A model generated the notes under the pieces. It did not search any database. It saw only the letters and a program-made list of their open reading frames with translations, and was not told the origin of the DNA. Below, in pieces: positions 1-6,192 of a DNA stretch of 12,212 nucleotides. Positions within the stretch are counted from its first letter, which is position 1; each line of letters starts with the position of its first letter. The stretch is taken from assembly GCA_036257595.1 (NCBI GenBank), contig DATAFF010000070.1:1-12212 (forward strand), written 5' to 3'. The DNA comes from DATAFF01 sp036257595 (GTDB taxonomy: Bacteria > Pseudomonadota > Alphaproteobacteria > Rhizobiales > Aestuariivirgaceae). A program made the position numbers and the translations under genes.

Positions 1-135
1 CTGTTCGAGATCGCCACCGACGGCCCGGGATTTGCCGCCGACGAGCCGGTCGAGCAGCTCGGGCGAAAGCTGTCGCTGCCACCGTTCCTCGAAGCCCGCC
101 GCCGCGAGATCGAGGCGGGGCTGAAGCCGTTGTAG
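1..135 (+). CDS. C-terminal end of a VOC-family ring-cleaving dioxygenase-like protein (partial)
   Basis: Only the last 44 codons are in the window; the gene starts upstream. The translated tail begins LFEIATDGPGFAADEP and continues with a segment PPFLEARRREIE before ending LKPL and TAG. This is the typical C-terminus of the two-domain vicinal-oxygen-chelate (glyoxalase/extradiol dioxygenase-like) proteins of the MhqO/YkcA kind, in which the Glu of LFEIATD is normally a metal ligand. Such proteins are often annotated as ring-cleaving dioxygenases and some are linked to quinone or hydroquinone detoxification; the substrate here cannot be inferred. The gene converges on the amidohydrolase at 323-1999, with a composite repeat between the two stop codons. 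The family call rests on a short but distinctive tail. Confidence 0.75.
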   Translation: MFEIATDGPGFAADEPVEQLGRKLSLPPFLEARRREIEAGLKPL

Positions 136-140
136 AGGCA

Positions 141-173
141 GCGAATAGCGAGTAGCGAATAGCGAATAGCGAA
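141..173 (+). repeat. Type A heptad array, left arm of composite repeat A1
   Basis: Tandem heptads with consensus GCGAATA lie at 141-147, 148-154 (variant GCGAGTA), 155-161 and 162-168, with a truncated unit at 169-173. The array begins six bases after the stop codon of the upstream dioxygenase gene and abuts the RIME-like element. The same heptad in inverted orientation is at 310-331, so the intergenic space is bracketed by complementary arms. Confidence 0.9.
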
Positions 174-175
174 TG

Positions 176-305
176 CCCCTCACCCGGCGCTTCGCGCCAC
201 CCTCTCCCCGCTGCCGCGGGGCGAGGGGAAATAGAGAGCGCCGCCCTTCATTTTCCCTTCTCCCCGCTTGCGGGGAGAAGGTGCCCCGAAGGGGCGGATG
301 AGGGG
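176..305. repeat. RIME-like mosaic element, copy 1
   Basis: This is a 130-bp element bounded by imperfect 11-bp inverted termini, CCCCTCACCCG (176-186) and CGGATGAGGGG (295-305), with one mismatch. Inside are a small hairpin GGCGC-TTC-GCGCC, a palindrome around CCCCGC-TGCC-GCGGGG, a 12-bp perfect stem CCTTCTCCCCGC/GCGGGGAGAAGG, and GCCCC-GAA-GGGGC. The length and the two large palindromes fit the rhizobial intergenic mosaic elements (RIME). It lies between two convergent genes and could act as a bidirectional transcription stop, although no T-tract follows. A closely related copy is at 3549-3680. Confidence 0.8.
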
Positions 306-309
306 CAAC

Positions 310-331
310 TATTCGCTATTCGCTATTCGCT
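310..331 (-). repeat. Type A heptad array, inverted right arm of composite repeat A1
   Basis: Three perfect TATTCGC units (310-316, 317-323, 324-330) are the reverse complement of the left-arm heptad. The arm overlaps the last codons of the minus-strand amidohydrolase gene: its stop TAG (323-325) and the preceding AGC GAA codons are heptad sequence. The arm can pair with 141-173, placing the RIME-like element in the loop. Confidence 0.9.
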
Positions 332-1999
332 TGTTCCCATCTGATAGGTCACCCGACCATTGCAGATGGTGGTGGCGACCGTGAGCTCGGAGACCTGCTC
401 GGGCGGGGTTGCAGCGATGTCGCCGGACAGCACCACGACATCGGCCAGCGCCCCTCGGCGCAGCACGCCCTTGCGGTCCTCCTTGAACTCGGCATAGGCG
501 CCATCGGCGGTGTAGCTGCGGAGCGCCTGGTCGAGGCTCTGGCGCTGATCGGGCAGGTCGCTGCTCCAGCGCGGCCGGGTCAGCGCCGCCTGGATCGAGG
601 CCAGGGGATCGATCGGCGATACCGGCCAGTCGGTCGCGAACACAAGCCGGGCGCCGGACTCGCGCAATGTCCGCCAGGCATAGGACCAGGGCCAGCGCCT
701 GACGCCGATGCGCGACACGGTCGGCTCGAGCGGCAGCCCCATCGTGCCCGGAGCATGGCGCGGCTGCATCGAGGCGACGACGCCGAGTGCCCGGAAGCGC
801 GGGATGTCGGCAGGGTGGATGACCTCGATATGCTCGATGCGGTGGCGGCTGTCGCGCCGGCCGTTGGCCGCGGCCGCCGCCTGATAGCCGTCGAGCACCG
901 CCCGCACCGCCGCATCGCCGATCGCATGGACCGCGATCTGAAGCCCCAGCCGGTCGGCGGCAACCGCAACCTCGGCAAAATGCTCAGGCGTGAACAGGGG
1001 CACGCCGCACGTGCCCGGCTTGTCGGCATAATCCTCGATCATCGCCGCCGTCCAGCTTTCGAGCACGCCGTCATAGAAGACCTTGACGAAGCCCGACGAC
1101 AGCGTGTCGGAGCGGTAGCGCCCCGCCATGGCGCGGGCCTTCTCCAGCGCCGCGAGCGGCATGAAGCTCTTCATGTGGAAGGGCACGCGCACCCGGCAGA
1201 TCAGCGCGTCCTCGTCCTCGATATCCTCGAGCAGCGCCAGGGTGTAGAGATTGCCGTCCATATTGTGGATGCTGGTGATGCCATGGCGGGCGCACCAGGC
1301 GAGGCCGCGCTTGAGGAGCTCGCGGTCGGCAGCGCGCTCCGCCGCGGTCGGCTGAGGGTCGGGCTCGCCGCCGGTGACGAGGCCCGCCGATTCGCGCCCG
1401 AGCCCGGCCAGCCGCAGGATCGGCGAAAAGGCGTCGATCTCGCGCAGCTCGCCGGTCGCCAGCCCGTCCGGCCCGATGACGATCTCATGGCCGCGGGCGA
1501 GCGTCCGGCCGGCGAGGAGGCCGGCCCGTTCGAGCGCCAGGGTGTTGGCCCACATCGTATGGTGGTCGGCGGCGGCCATGGCGAAGGGTCGGTCGCGGAT
1601 CGCCCGGTCGAGATCGTGGCGGGTCACCCGCGACCGTTCCGAGAGAATGTCGTAGTCGGCGCCCTGCGCCAGCAGCACCGGCCTGGCGGGATGGCGCCCT
1701 GCGAAGTCGCGGATCGCCTTGGCCATGGCGTCGCGCCCGACGACGCCATGGAGCTGCAGATGGTCGAGCTCTGCCGCCCCGGCGAAAAGGTGCATGTGGC
1801 TCTCGACGAAGCCCGGAAGCACCGAGGCTCCCGCGGCATCGACAATCCGGGTCCGTAGCCCGGCCAGCGCCCGGATCTCCGCCGTGGCGCCGACCGCCAG
1901 GATGCGGCCGCCGGCAATGGCCAGCGCGGTCGCCGGCTGCGGCGGATCGGCCATGGTCACGAGCTTGCCATTGATGACGATGAGATCGGGTTCGGCCAT
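323..1999 (-). CDS. Amidohydrolase family 3 (YtcJ-like) metal-dependent hydrolase
   Basis: A 558-residue protein of the usual length for YtcJ-like amidohydrolases (amidohydrolase_3, related to NfdA formamide deformylases). The N-terminal beta-sandwich segment starts DLIVINGKLVTM. Metal-site residues of the TIM barrel are visible: H68 and H70 in GFVESHMHLF, the probable carboxylated lysine K306 in FVKVFYDG, H358 in AVHAIGD, H390 in HRIEHIE, and D457 in FATDWPV, followed by the C-terminal DVVVLSGD strand. No signal peptide is seen, so it is probably cytoplasmic. An upstream in-frame ATG would add 38 unconserved residues. The start at 1999 was chosen because the typical N-terminus follows directly and GGAG stands 11 nt upstream. 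It is divergent from the TPR/oxygenase gene. The stop codon lies inside an inverted heptad repeat. The substrate is unknown; hydrolysis of an amide or formamide-type bond is the family expectation. Confidence 0.9.
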   Translation of the reverse strand: MAEPDLIVINGKLVTMADPPQPATALAIAGGRILAVGATAEIRALAGLRTRIVDAAGASVLPGFVESHMHLFAGAAELDHLQLHGVVGRDAMAKAIRDFAGRHPARPVLLAQGADYDILSERSRVTRHDLDRAIRDRPFAMAAADHHTMWANTLALERAGLLAGRTLARGHEIVIGPDGLATGELREIDAFSPILRLAGLGRESAGLVTGGEPDPQPTAAERAADRELLKRGLAWCARHGITSIHNMDGNLYTLALLEDIEDEDALICRVRVPFHMKSFMPLAALEKARAMAGRYRSDTLSSGFVKVFYDGVLESWTAAMIEDYADKPGTCGVPLFTPEHFAEVAVAADRLGLQIAVHAIGDAAVRAVLDGYQAAAAANGRRDSRHRIEHIEVIHPADIPRFRALGVVASMQPRHAPGTMGLPLEPTVSRIGVRRWPWSYAWRTLRESGARLVFATDWPVSPIDPLASIQAALTRPRWSSDLPDQRQSLDQALRSYTADGAYAEFKEDRKGVLRRGALADVVVLSGDIAATPPEQVSELTVATTICNGRVTYQMGTSE

Positions 2000-2140
2000 C
2001 GGCTTCGTTTCTCCGCCGTTTTCAATGGCATAGCAGAGACGGTGGATGAAAGCAGCGCAAAGCGTGCGAGGCGATTTCCTTCCGTCGCTCGAATGATTTA
2101 ACCTCCGCCCCAAGGGATATCGTCAAACCGGAGAAATGCA
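2000..2140. promoter_or_regulatory. Divergent promoter region between amidohydrolase and TPR/oxygenase genes
   Basis: These 141 bases separate the start codons of two divergent genes and must carry both promoters unless these lie inside the genes. They are locally richer in A/T than the flanking coding sequence. GGAG at 2130-2133 is a ribosome-binding site seven bases before the ATG at 2141. No confident -35/-10 pair or operator palindrome was found. This is the only gap over 100 bp in the window without a heptad repeat array. Confidence 0.45.
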
Positions 2141-3496
2141 ATGAGCCAGGCGCTCGTGGCTTCGATGCAGCATGCCGAGTCGCTCCTCAAGGGCCGCGAT
2201 CCGGATGGCGCGCTCGAGGTTCTCAGCCCGGCGCTCGCCGCCCGGCCCGTCCTGCCGCGGGCCCATATGATCGCCGCCATGGCCAGGCTCAGGCAGGGGC
2301 GCGCGAGCGAGGCGGTCGGCCATCTCGATCTCGCCGCCGGGGTTCTCGACCGGGCGGCGGCGGCGCCGGCAGCCTTTCTGGCACTGGCGCGCCATTATTC
2401 CGGCGCCGGCGCTTTCGACCAGGCCGGCGAGATGCTGCGCAAGGGCAGGGCGCGCTTTCCCGACAATGCGGAGCTGGCGGTGGCGGAGGGCGACCATTGC
2501 GAGCGGCTCGGCCGGCGCAGCGAGGCGATTGCCGCCTATCGGGCTGCCATTGCGCTCGCGCCGGACAGCGGCGAGGCCTGGTCGTCGCTCGCCATCGCGC
2601 TGCACAAGAACGGCGACATCGCGGCGGCGATCGACGGCTACGGCCAAGCGCTGGCGCGCGGTGCGCGAACCGGGAGCGTCTACAACAATCTGATTGCGGC
2701 GCTGATCGCGACGGGCGATCCGGCGGCGGCGCTCGCGACGGCGGAGGACTGGCTCGCGGCGATGCCGGGAAGCATCGAGGCGCTGTCGTTCAAGGCGCTG
2801 CTGCTGACCGAAACGGGACAGCGCTCGCAAGCGGAGCGGCTCATCGACTTCGACCGGTTCATGCGGGTCGAAACCATCGAGGTGCCGCAAGGCTATCAAT
2901 CGCTCGACCAGTTCAACCGGGCGCTCGAGGCCGAGGTGCTGGCCCATCCGAGGCTTAAGACACCGCCCGAGAACCACCCGACCTGGCATCATCCGGCGTT
3001 GCGGATCGCCAATCTCAAGCTCGACGGCAAAGGCGGCCCGATCGACGAGCTCCATCGCATCATGCGGCGGTCGGTCGAGGGCTATTTCGCCGCCACCGCC
3101 GGGGCGGACCCGCATCCGTTTCTGGCACACCGGCCGCGCGCCGTCGAGATTGCCGCCTGGGCAGCGGTGCTCGAAGGGGAGGGCAACCAGCAGCCGCATG
3201 TCCATGTCGACGGCTATCTGTCGGGCTGTTACTACGTCACCATCCCGCAGGAGATCGCGAGCGACGACAATGGCCGCGACGGGGTGATCCTTGGCGGCTT
3301 CGAGGCGGGACGGCCGCCAAAGGAGCTCGGCCTCAAGGCAGCCTTCCCGTCGCGCACCATCAAGCCCAAGGAGGGAATGATGGTGCTGTTCCCGGCCTAT
3401 CTCTACCACGCCACGGTGCCCTTCCGCTCGAGCGAGCGGCGGATCTCGATCGCCTTCGACGTCCTGCCCGAGGGGGGTCGGCCGAAGCGGGGGTGA
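2141..3496 (+). CDS. TPR protein with C-terminal 2OG-Fe(II) oxygenase domain
   Basis: A 451-residue, apparently cytoplasmic protein. Residues ~1-240 are helical TPR-type repeats; the clearest is around 111-175 (AELAVAEGDHCERLGRRSEA, then EAWSSLAIALHKNGD). Residues ~275-445 match the putative 2-oxoglutarate/Fe(II) oxygenase family often fused to TPRs: the motif PHVHVDGYLSGCYYV (352-366) supplies candidate iron ligands H353/H355 and D357, and LFPAYLYHATVPF supplies the distal H423, followed by the 2OG-contact region SSERRISIAFDV (R433/R434). Proteins of this architecture are presumed hydroxylases, with the TPRs holding a protein partner; the substrate is unknown. The start has GGAG at 2130-2133 with a 7-nt spacer. 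The TGA stop falls in the first degenerate heptad of repeat A2. It converges on the serine hydrolase gene downstream. Confidence 0.88.
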   Translation: MSQALVASMQHAESLLKGRDPDGALEVLSPALAARPVLPRAHMIAAMARLRQGRASEAVGHLDLAAGVLDRAAAAPAAFLALARHYSGAGAFDQAGEMLRKGRARFPDNAELAVAEGDHCERLGRRSEAIAAYRAAIALAPDSGEAWSSLAIALHKNGDIAAAIDGYGQALARGARTGSVYNNLIAALIATGDPAAALATAEDWLAAMPGSIEALSFKALLLTETGQRSQAERLIDFDRFMRVETIEVPQGYQSLDQFNRALEAEVLAHPRLKTPPENHPTWHHPALRIANLKLDGKGGPIDELHRIMRRSVEGYFAATAGADPHPFLAHRPRAVEIAAWAAVLEGEGNQQPHVHVDGYLSGCYYVTIPQEIASDDNGRDGVILGGFEAGRPPKELGLKAAFPSRTIKPKEGMMVLFPAYLYHATVPFRSSERRISIAFDVLPEGGRPKRG

Positions 3497-3548
3497 GTCG
3501 TGAATAGCGAGTAGCGAATAGCGAATAGCGAATAGCGAATAGCGAATA
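3493..3548 (+). repeat. Type A heptad array with C-like first units, left arm of composite A2
   Basis: Eight in-register heptads run GTGAGTC, GTGAATA, GCGAGTA, then five perfect GCGAATA units. The first two units resemble the type C heptad GTGAGTA, so the array grades from C-like to A without loss of register. The TGA stop codon of the TPR/oxygenase gene (3494-3496) lies inside the first unit. The array joins the second RIME-like element at the same heptad position as in copy A1. Confidence 0.9.
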
Positions 3549-3680
3549 CCCCTCACCCGGCGCTTCGCGCCACCCTCGCCCCGCTGACGCGGGGCGAGGG
3601 GAAGAAGAGAGCGCCGCCCTTCACTTTCCCTTCTCCCCGCGAAGTGGGGAGAAGGTGCCCCGGAGGGGGCGGATGAGGGG
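3549..3680. repeat. RIME-like mosaic element, copy 2
   Basis: This 132-bp element is closely similar to 176-305 and has the same 11-bp termini (CCCCTCACCCG and CGGATGAGGGG). Differences from copy 1 mostly preserve pairing. The first palindrome is here a perfect 12-bp stem (CCCTCGCCCCGC with loop TGAC). The second keeps its ten-bp stem with a G-T pair above it. The third becomes GCCCC-GGAG-GGGGC. Unlike copy 1, no inverted heptad arm follows. The 36 bases between this element and the serine hydrolase stop (3681-3716) show nothing recognisable. Confidence 0.8.
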
Positions 3681-3716
3681 TGTGCATGCCTGTCTGCGGG
3701 CGATTGCGTAGCCTGC

Positions 3717-4739
3717 CTAGCCATTTAATGCCTGAGCAATCCGATCGCCGACCTCGCGGCGGAGCTGCATGATGTCGCTCCGACGGTCGCGCGAGGGGTG
3801 GACGCGGTTGGTTAGCAGGACCCAGGCGACCTCGCGCTCGAAATCGACCCACAGGCCTGTGCCGGTGAAGCCGGTATGCCCGATCGTGCCGGGGCTCGCC
3901 AGGTCGCCGCCGGCCCAGCCATCATGGCGGCGCTCGAAGCCGAGGGTTCGGGTCGCCGACACCGGCTGGCGGACCGCCGCAAGACCCTGGGGCGAGAGGC
4001 TCGTGCCGGCGAGCAGGCCGGCGGCAAAGCGCAGCGTCGCCGGGAGGGTGCCGAACAGGCCGGCATGACCGGCCGGGGGCCCAAGCGCAAAGGCATTCTC
4101 GTCATGCACCTCACCGCGCAGCAGGCGCTGGCGCCAGGTGTCGAGCTCGGTTGCGGCGGTGCGCTCGCGGGGCGGATCGGCATGAAGGCCGGGCGGCAAC
4201 GGCCATTCGCCGAGCGGGCGGCCGGTCACCGCCTCGATGACGAAGCCGAGCAGGATGAAGTTGATGTCGGAATAAACGCTCGCGCCATGTGGCCAGTCGC
4301 GTTCGAGCACATAGCGCCTGAGAGCGTCGCGATCGAGGCCAAGCTTGTAGAGTGGCTCGTGCCAGGGAAGAAAGGTCTGGTGGCCGAGGCATTGGGCGAT
4401 GGTCAGCCGGCCATGATCGGCGCCGGCCGGTATGCCGGGAATGAGCGAGCCCAGCGTGTCGTCGAGGCTGATCGCGCCCTGATCGACCAGCGCCAGAATG
4501 GCCGGGGTGGTCAGCACGACCTTGGTCAATGAGGCGAGGTCGAACACGGTGTCGAGATCGAGAAGCTCGGGCGTCGGCTGCTTCACGGCAAAGCCGGCGC
4601 ACGCCATGGCCTCGCCGCCGCGCTTCAGCGCTATGCCGAGCGCCGCACCCGGTATGAGACCGCTTTGAACCGAGGCCTTCACTGGTTGAAAGGCCTCGGC
4701 GAGGAGGTCGGCGGCCAGGGTTTCCCGGAGATCGGTCAT
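3717..4739 (-). CDS. Serine hydrolase, class-C beta-lactamase / AmiE-type fold
   Basis: A 340-residue protein of the beta-lactamase-related (serine beta-lactamase/D-Ala-D-Ala carboxypeptidase, S12-like) family. The nucleophile motif S-L-T-K is S70-K73, the second motif is Y156-S-D (YxN type), and the third is H288-T-G in GTIGHTGFTGTG. The segment VHDENAFALGPPAGHAGLFG (211-230) resembles the subgroup containing Bacillus AmiE (YbbE), an N-acetylmuramoyl-L-alanine amidase used in cell-wall recycling. No signal peptide is visible, so a cytoplasmic site is likely. Divergent pairing with an AmpG-like muropeptide permease supports a role in imported muropeptide breakdown, by inference; it is not shown to be a beta-lactamase. 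There is no clear Shine-Dalgarno before the start, whose GC-rich leader is only a few bases from an A-rich tract. The stop is followed by GCAG, making a single TAGGCAG heptad. Confidence 0.85.
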   Translation of the reverse strand: MTDLRETLAADLLAEAFQPVKASVQSGLIPGAALGIALKRGGEAMACAGFAVKQPTPELLDLDTVFDLASLTKVVLTTPAILALVDQGAISLDDTLGSLIPGIPAGADHGRLTIAQCLGHQTFLPWHEPLYKLGLDRDALRRYVLERDWPHGASVYSDINFILLGFVIEAVTGRPLGEWPLPPGLHADPPRERTAATELDTWRQRLLRGEVHDENAFALGPPAGHAGLFGTLPATLRFAAGLLAGTSLSPQGLAAVRQPVSATRTLGFERRHDGWAGGDLASPGTIGHTGFTGTGLWVDFEREVAWVLLTNRVHPSRDRRSDIMQLRREVGDRIAQALNG

Positions 4740-4775
4740 GGCGGGGGTTTAGTGGGGCGGGGAGCCGGATGCAAG

Positions 4776-4847
4776 GTGGGTAGGCAGTAGGCAGTAGGCA
4801 GTAGGGAAGAGCACCGTTCACGGCCTATTGCCTAATGCCTACTGCCT
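4776..4847 (+). repeat. Type B heptad repeat with inverted arm, copy B1
   Basis: One degenerate unit (GTGGGTA, 4776-4782) and three perfect GGCAGTA heptads (4783-4803) are followed by a short core, GGGAAGAGCACCGTTCACG. An inverted, partly diverged arm lies at 4822-4847 (units ending in GCCTAT, GCCTAA, GCCTAC). Sequences 4783-4805 and 4824-4846 are complementary at 21 of 23 positions, giving a long hairpin. The same core and arm recur at 11604-11647. It sits in the 128-bp gap between two divergent genes. Confidence 0.9.
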
Positions 4848-4857
4848 TTTCTATACG
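4828..4857 (+). promoter_or_regulatory. Candidate sigma-70-type promoter for ampG, partly inside repeat B1
   Basis: TTGCCT (4828-4833), part of the inverted heptad arm, and TATACG (4852-4857) are 18 bases apart, each matching four of six consensus bases. Transcription would begin near 4864, leaving almost no leader before the ATG at 4868, which agrees with the absence of a Shine-Dalgarno there. This is weak, by-eye evidence. If correct, the repeat arm supplies the -35 element. Confidence 0.25.
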
Positions 4858-4867
4858 CTTCCCCCGC

Positions 4868-6121
4868 ATGAGGGGCACAACGATCCGCAATTATGTGGCG
4901 ATGGGGCTCCTGGGCTTCGGCTCGGGGCTGCCGCTGCTGATGCTCTCCACCACGCTCGCCATCTATCTGCGCGAGCAAGGCATGACGCTCACGGCAATCG
5001 GCCTCTACTCCTACGTGCTGACCCCCTATGCGGTGAAGTTCCTGTGGGCGCCGATCCTCGATTCCTATCGGGTGCCCGGCGTGGGCGCGCTGCTGGGCCT
5101 GCGGCGTTCGTGGATCCTGGTGACCCAGCTCGGGGTGGCGGCAACGCTCCTTGTCATTCCCGCCATCGATGTCGGTCGTGCAACCGAGACGCTTGCCCTG
5201 GTTGCGCTGCTCACCGCCTTTCTCGGCGCCACCCAGGACATCGCCGTCGATTCCTGGCGCATCGAGGCGGCACCGCCCGAGCAGCAGGGAGTGCTGACCG
5301 CGATCTATCAGATCGGCTACCGGGTCGCGCTGATCGCTGCCGGCGCCGGGGCGCTGGCCATTGCCGAGCTGTGGAGCTGGGAAAGCGCCTACCGGGTCAT
5401 GGCGGCGCTCATGCTGGCGGCGGCGCTCGGCGTCCTCATCGCCCCCGCCGTCGCCGAGAAACCGGCGCAGACGGCCAATCTGGTCGAGACTTTCGTCGAG
5501 CCCTTGCGCGAATTCTTTTCGCGAACGGCACCGGTCATCGTGCCGCTCGTCGCCTTCATCCTGCTCTACCGGCTGCCGGACTTCCTGTTCTCCTCGATCT
5601 CGGCACCCTTCTATATCGACATGGGATACACCAAGCTTGAGATCGCCGGCGTCTCCAAGGTCTATGGCGTGCTCATGTCGATTGCCGGCGCCATGGCGGG
5701 CGGCGTGGTGGTCGCCAACATCTCCTTAAGGACGGCACTGATCCTCGGCGTCGTGCTCGCCTCCGCCTCCAATCTCGCCTTCGCCTATATGGCGCTCGGC
5801 CAGAAGGGGCTGGTGATGCTCGCCGCCGCCATCACCGCCGACAATTTCGCCGCCGGCTTCTCCGGAACCATTTTCATCGCTTATCTCTCGCGCCTGACCT
5901 CGCTGACCTTCGCGGCCAGCCAATATGCGCTGCTGTCGTCGCTCTACAGCCTGGCCGGCCGGTTCCTTGGCGGGCTGTCGGGGATCGTGGTCGATGCCAT
6001 CGGCTATCCGCTTTTCTTCCTGCTTTCGGCCGCAAGCGGCATCCCGGCCCTGCTGCTCTGTGTCACCCCTGTGACGTCGAGCGGCGTTGCCAACCGGAAA
6101 GAAGAAGCGGCGCGCGGGTGA
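4868..6121 (+). CDS. ampG: AmpG-like muropeptide MFS permease
   Basis: A 417-residue polytopic membrane protein with about 12 hydrophobic segments. Recognition rests on AmpG signatures: GFGSGLPL in the first helix (16-23), KFLWAPILDSYR at the loop after helix 2 (57-68), and GATQDIAVDSWR at the end of helix 4 (120-131), followed by AIYQIGYRVAL. AmpG imports anhydro-muropeptides from periplasm to cytoplasm for peptidoglycan recycling and, in bacteria with inducible AmpC, feeds the beta-lactamase signal. An upstream in-frame ATG at 4835 lies inside the heptad arm and would add 11 non-homologous residues, so the ATG at 4868 (MRGTTIRNYV) is preferred; neither start has a good Shine-Dalgarno. It is divergent from the AmiE-like serine hydrolase and followed after 71 bp by the Sel1-like protein gene and two murein hydrolases. 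Some rhizobial proteins of this group are annotated simply as MFS transporter. Confidence 0.85.
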   Translation: MRGTTIRNYVAMGLLGFGSGLPLLMLSTTLAIYLREQGMTLTAIGLYSYVLTPYAVKFLWAPILDSYRVPGVGALLGLRRSWILVTQLGVAATLLVIPAIDVGRATETLALVALLTAFLGATQDIAVDSWRIEAAPPEQQGVLTAIYQIGYRVALIAAGAGALAIAELWSWESAYRVMAALMLAAALGVLIAPAVAEKPAQTANLVETFVEPLREFFSRTAPVIVPLVAFILLYRLPDFLFSSISAPFYIDMGYTKLEIAGVSKVYGVLMSIAGAMAGGVVVANISLRTALILGVVLASASNLAFAYMALGQKGLVMLAAAITADNFAAGFSGTIFIAYLSRLTSLTFAASQYALLSSLYSLAGRFLGGLSGIVVDAIGYPLFFLLSAASGIPALLLCVTPVTSSGVANRKEEAARG

Positions 6122-6192
6122 TCCAAAAAACGGCCACAATGTCGCCTATCGCATGATGATGGTTGGCGGGCGGTTTTCCAGCGGGGAGCTTG

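Noticed and set aside
755..1858. 367-codon plus-strand open frame inside the amidohydrolase gene
   Set aside because: The minus strand encodes a complete amidohydrolase with all metal ligands. This frame shows no motifs.
2000..2113. 38-residue N-terminal extension of the amidohydrolase
   Set aside because: It has no similarity to the family N-terminus, which starts at MAEPDLIV with a ribosome-binding site. The extension would also consume most of the divergent promoter region.
2123..3724. 533-codon antisense open frame opposite the TPR/oxygenase gene
   Set aside because: It is an Arg/Pro-rich shadow of the real gene in high-GC DNA. Part of it translates the heptad array as the RYSLFAI period, and it contains no family motifs.
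3717..4739. Calling this an antibiotic-resistance beta-lactamase (AmpC)
   Set aside because: It has no signal peptide, the second motif is YSD, the third is HTG rather than KTG, and the central segment fits the AmiE/YbbE-like hydrolases. AmpG context alone does not make it AmpC.
4835..4867. Upstream in-frame start for ampG
   Set aside because: The ATG and the first residues are encoded by the inverted heptad arm. The family N-terminus begins at the ATG at 4868.
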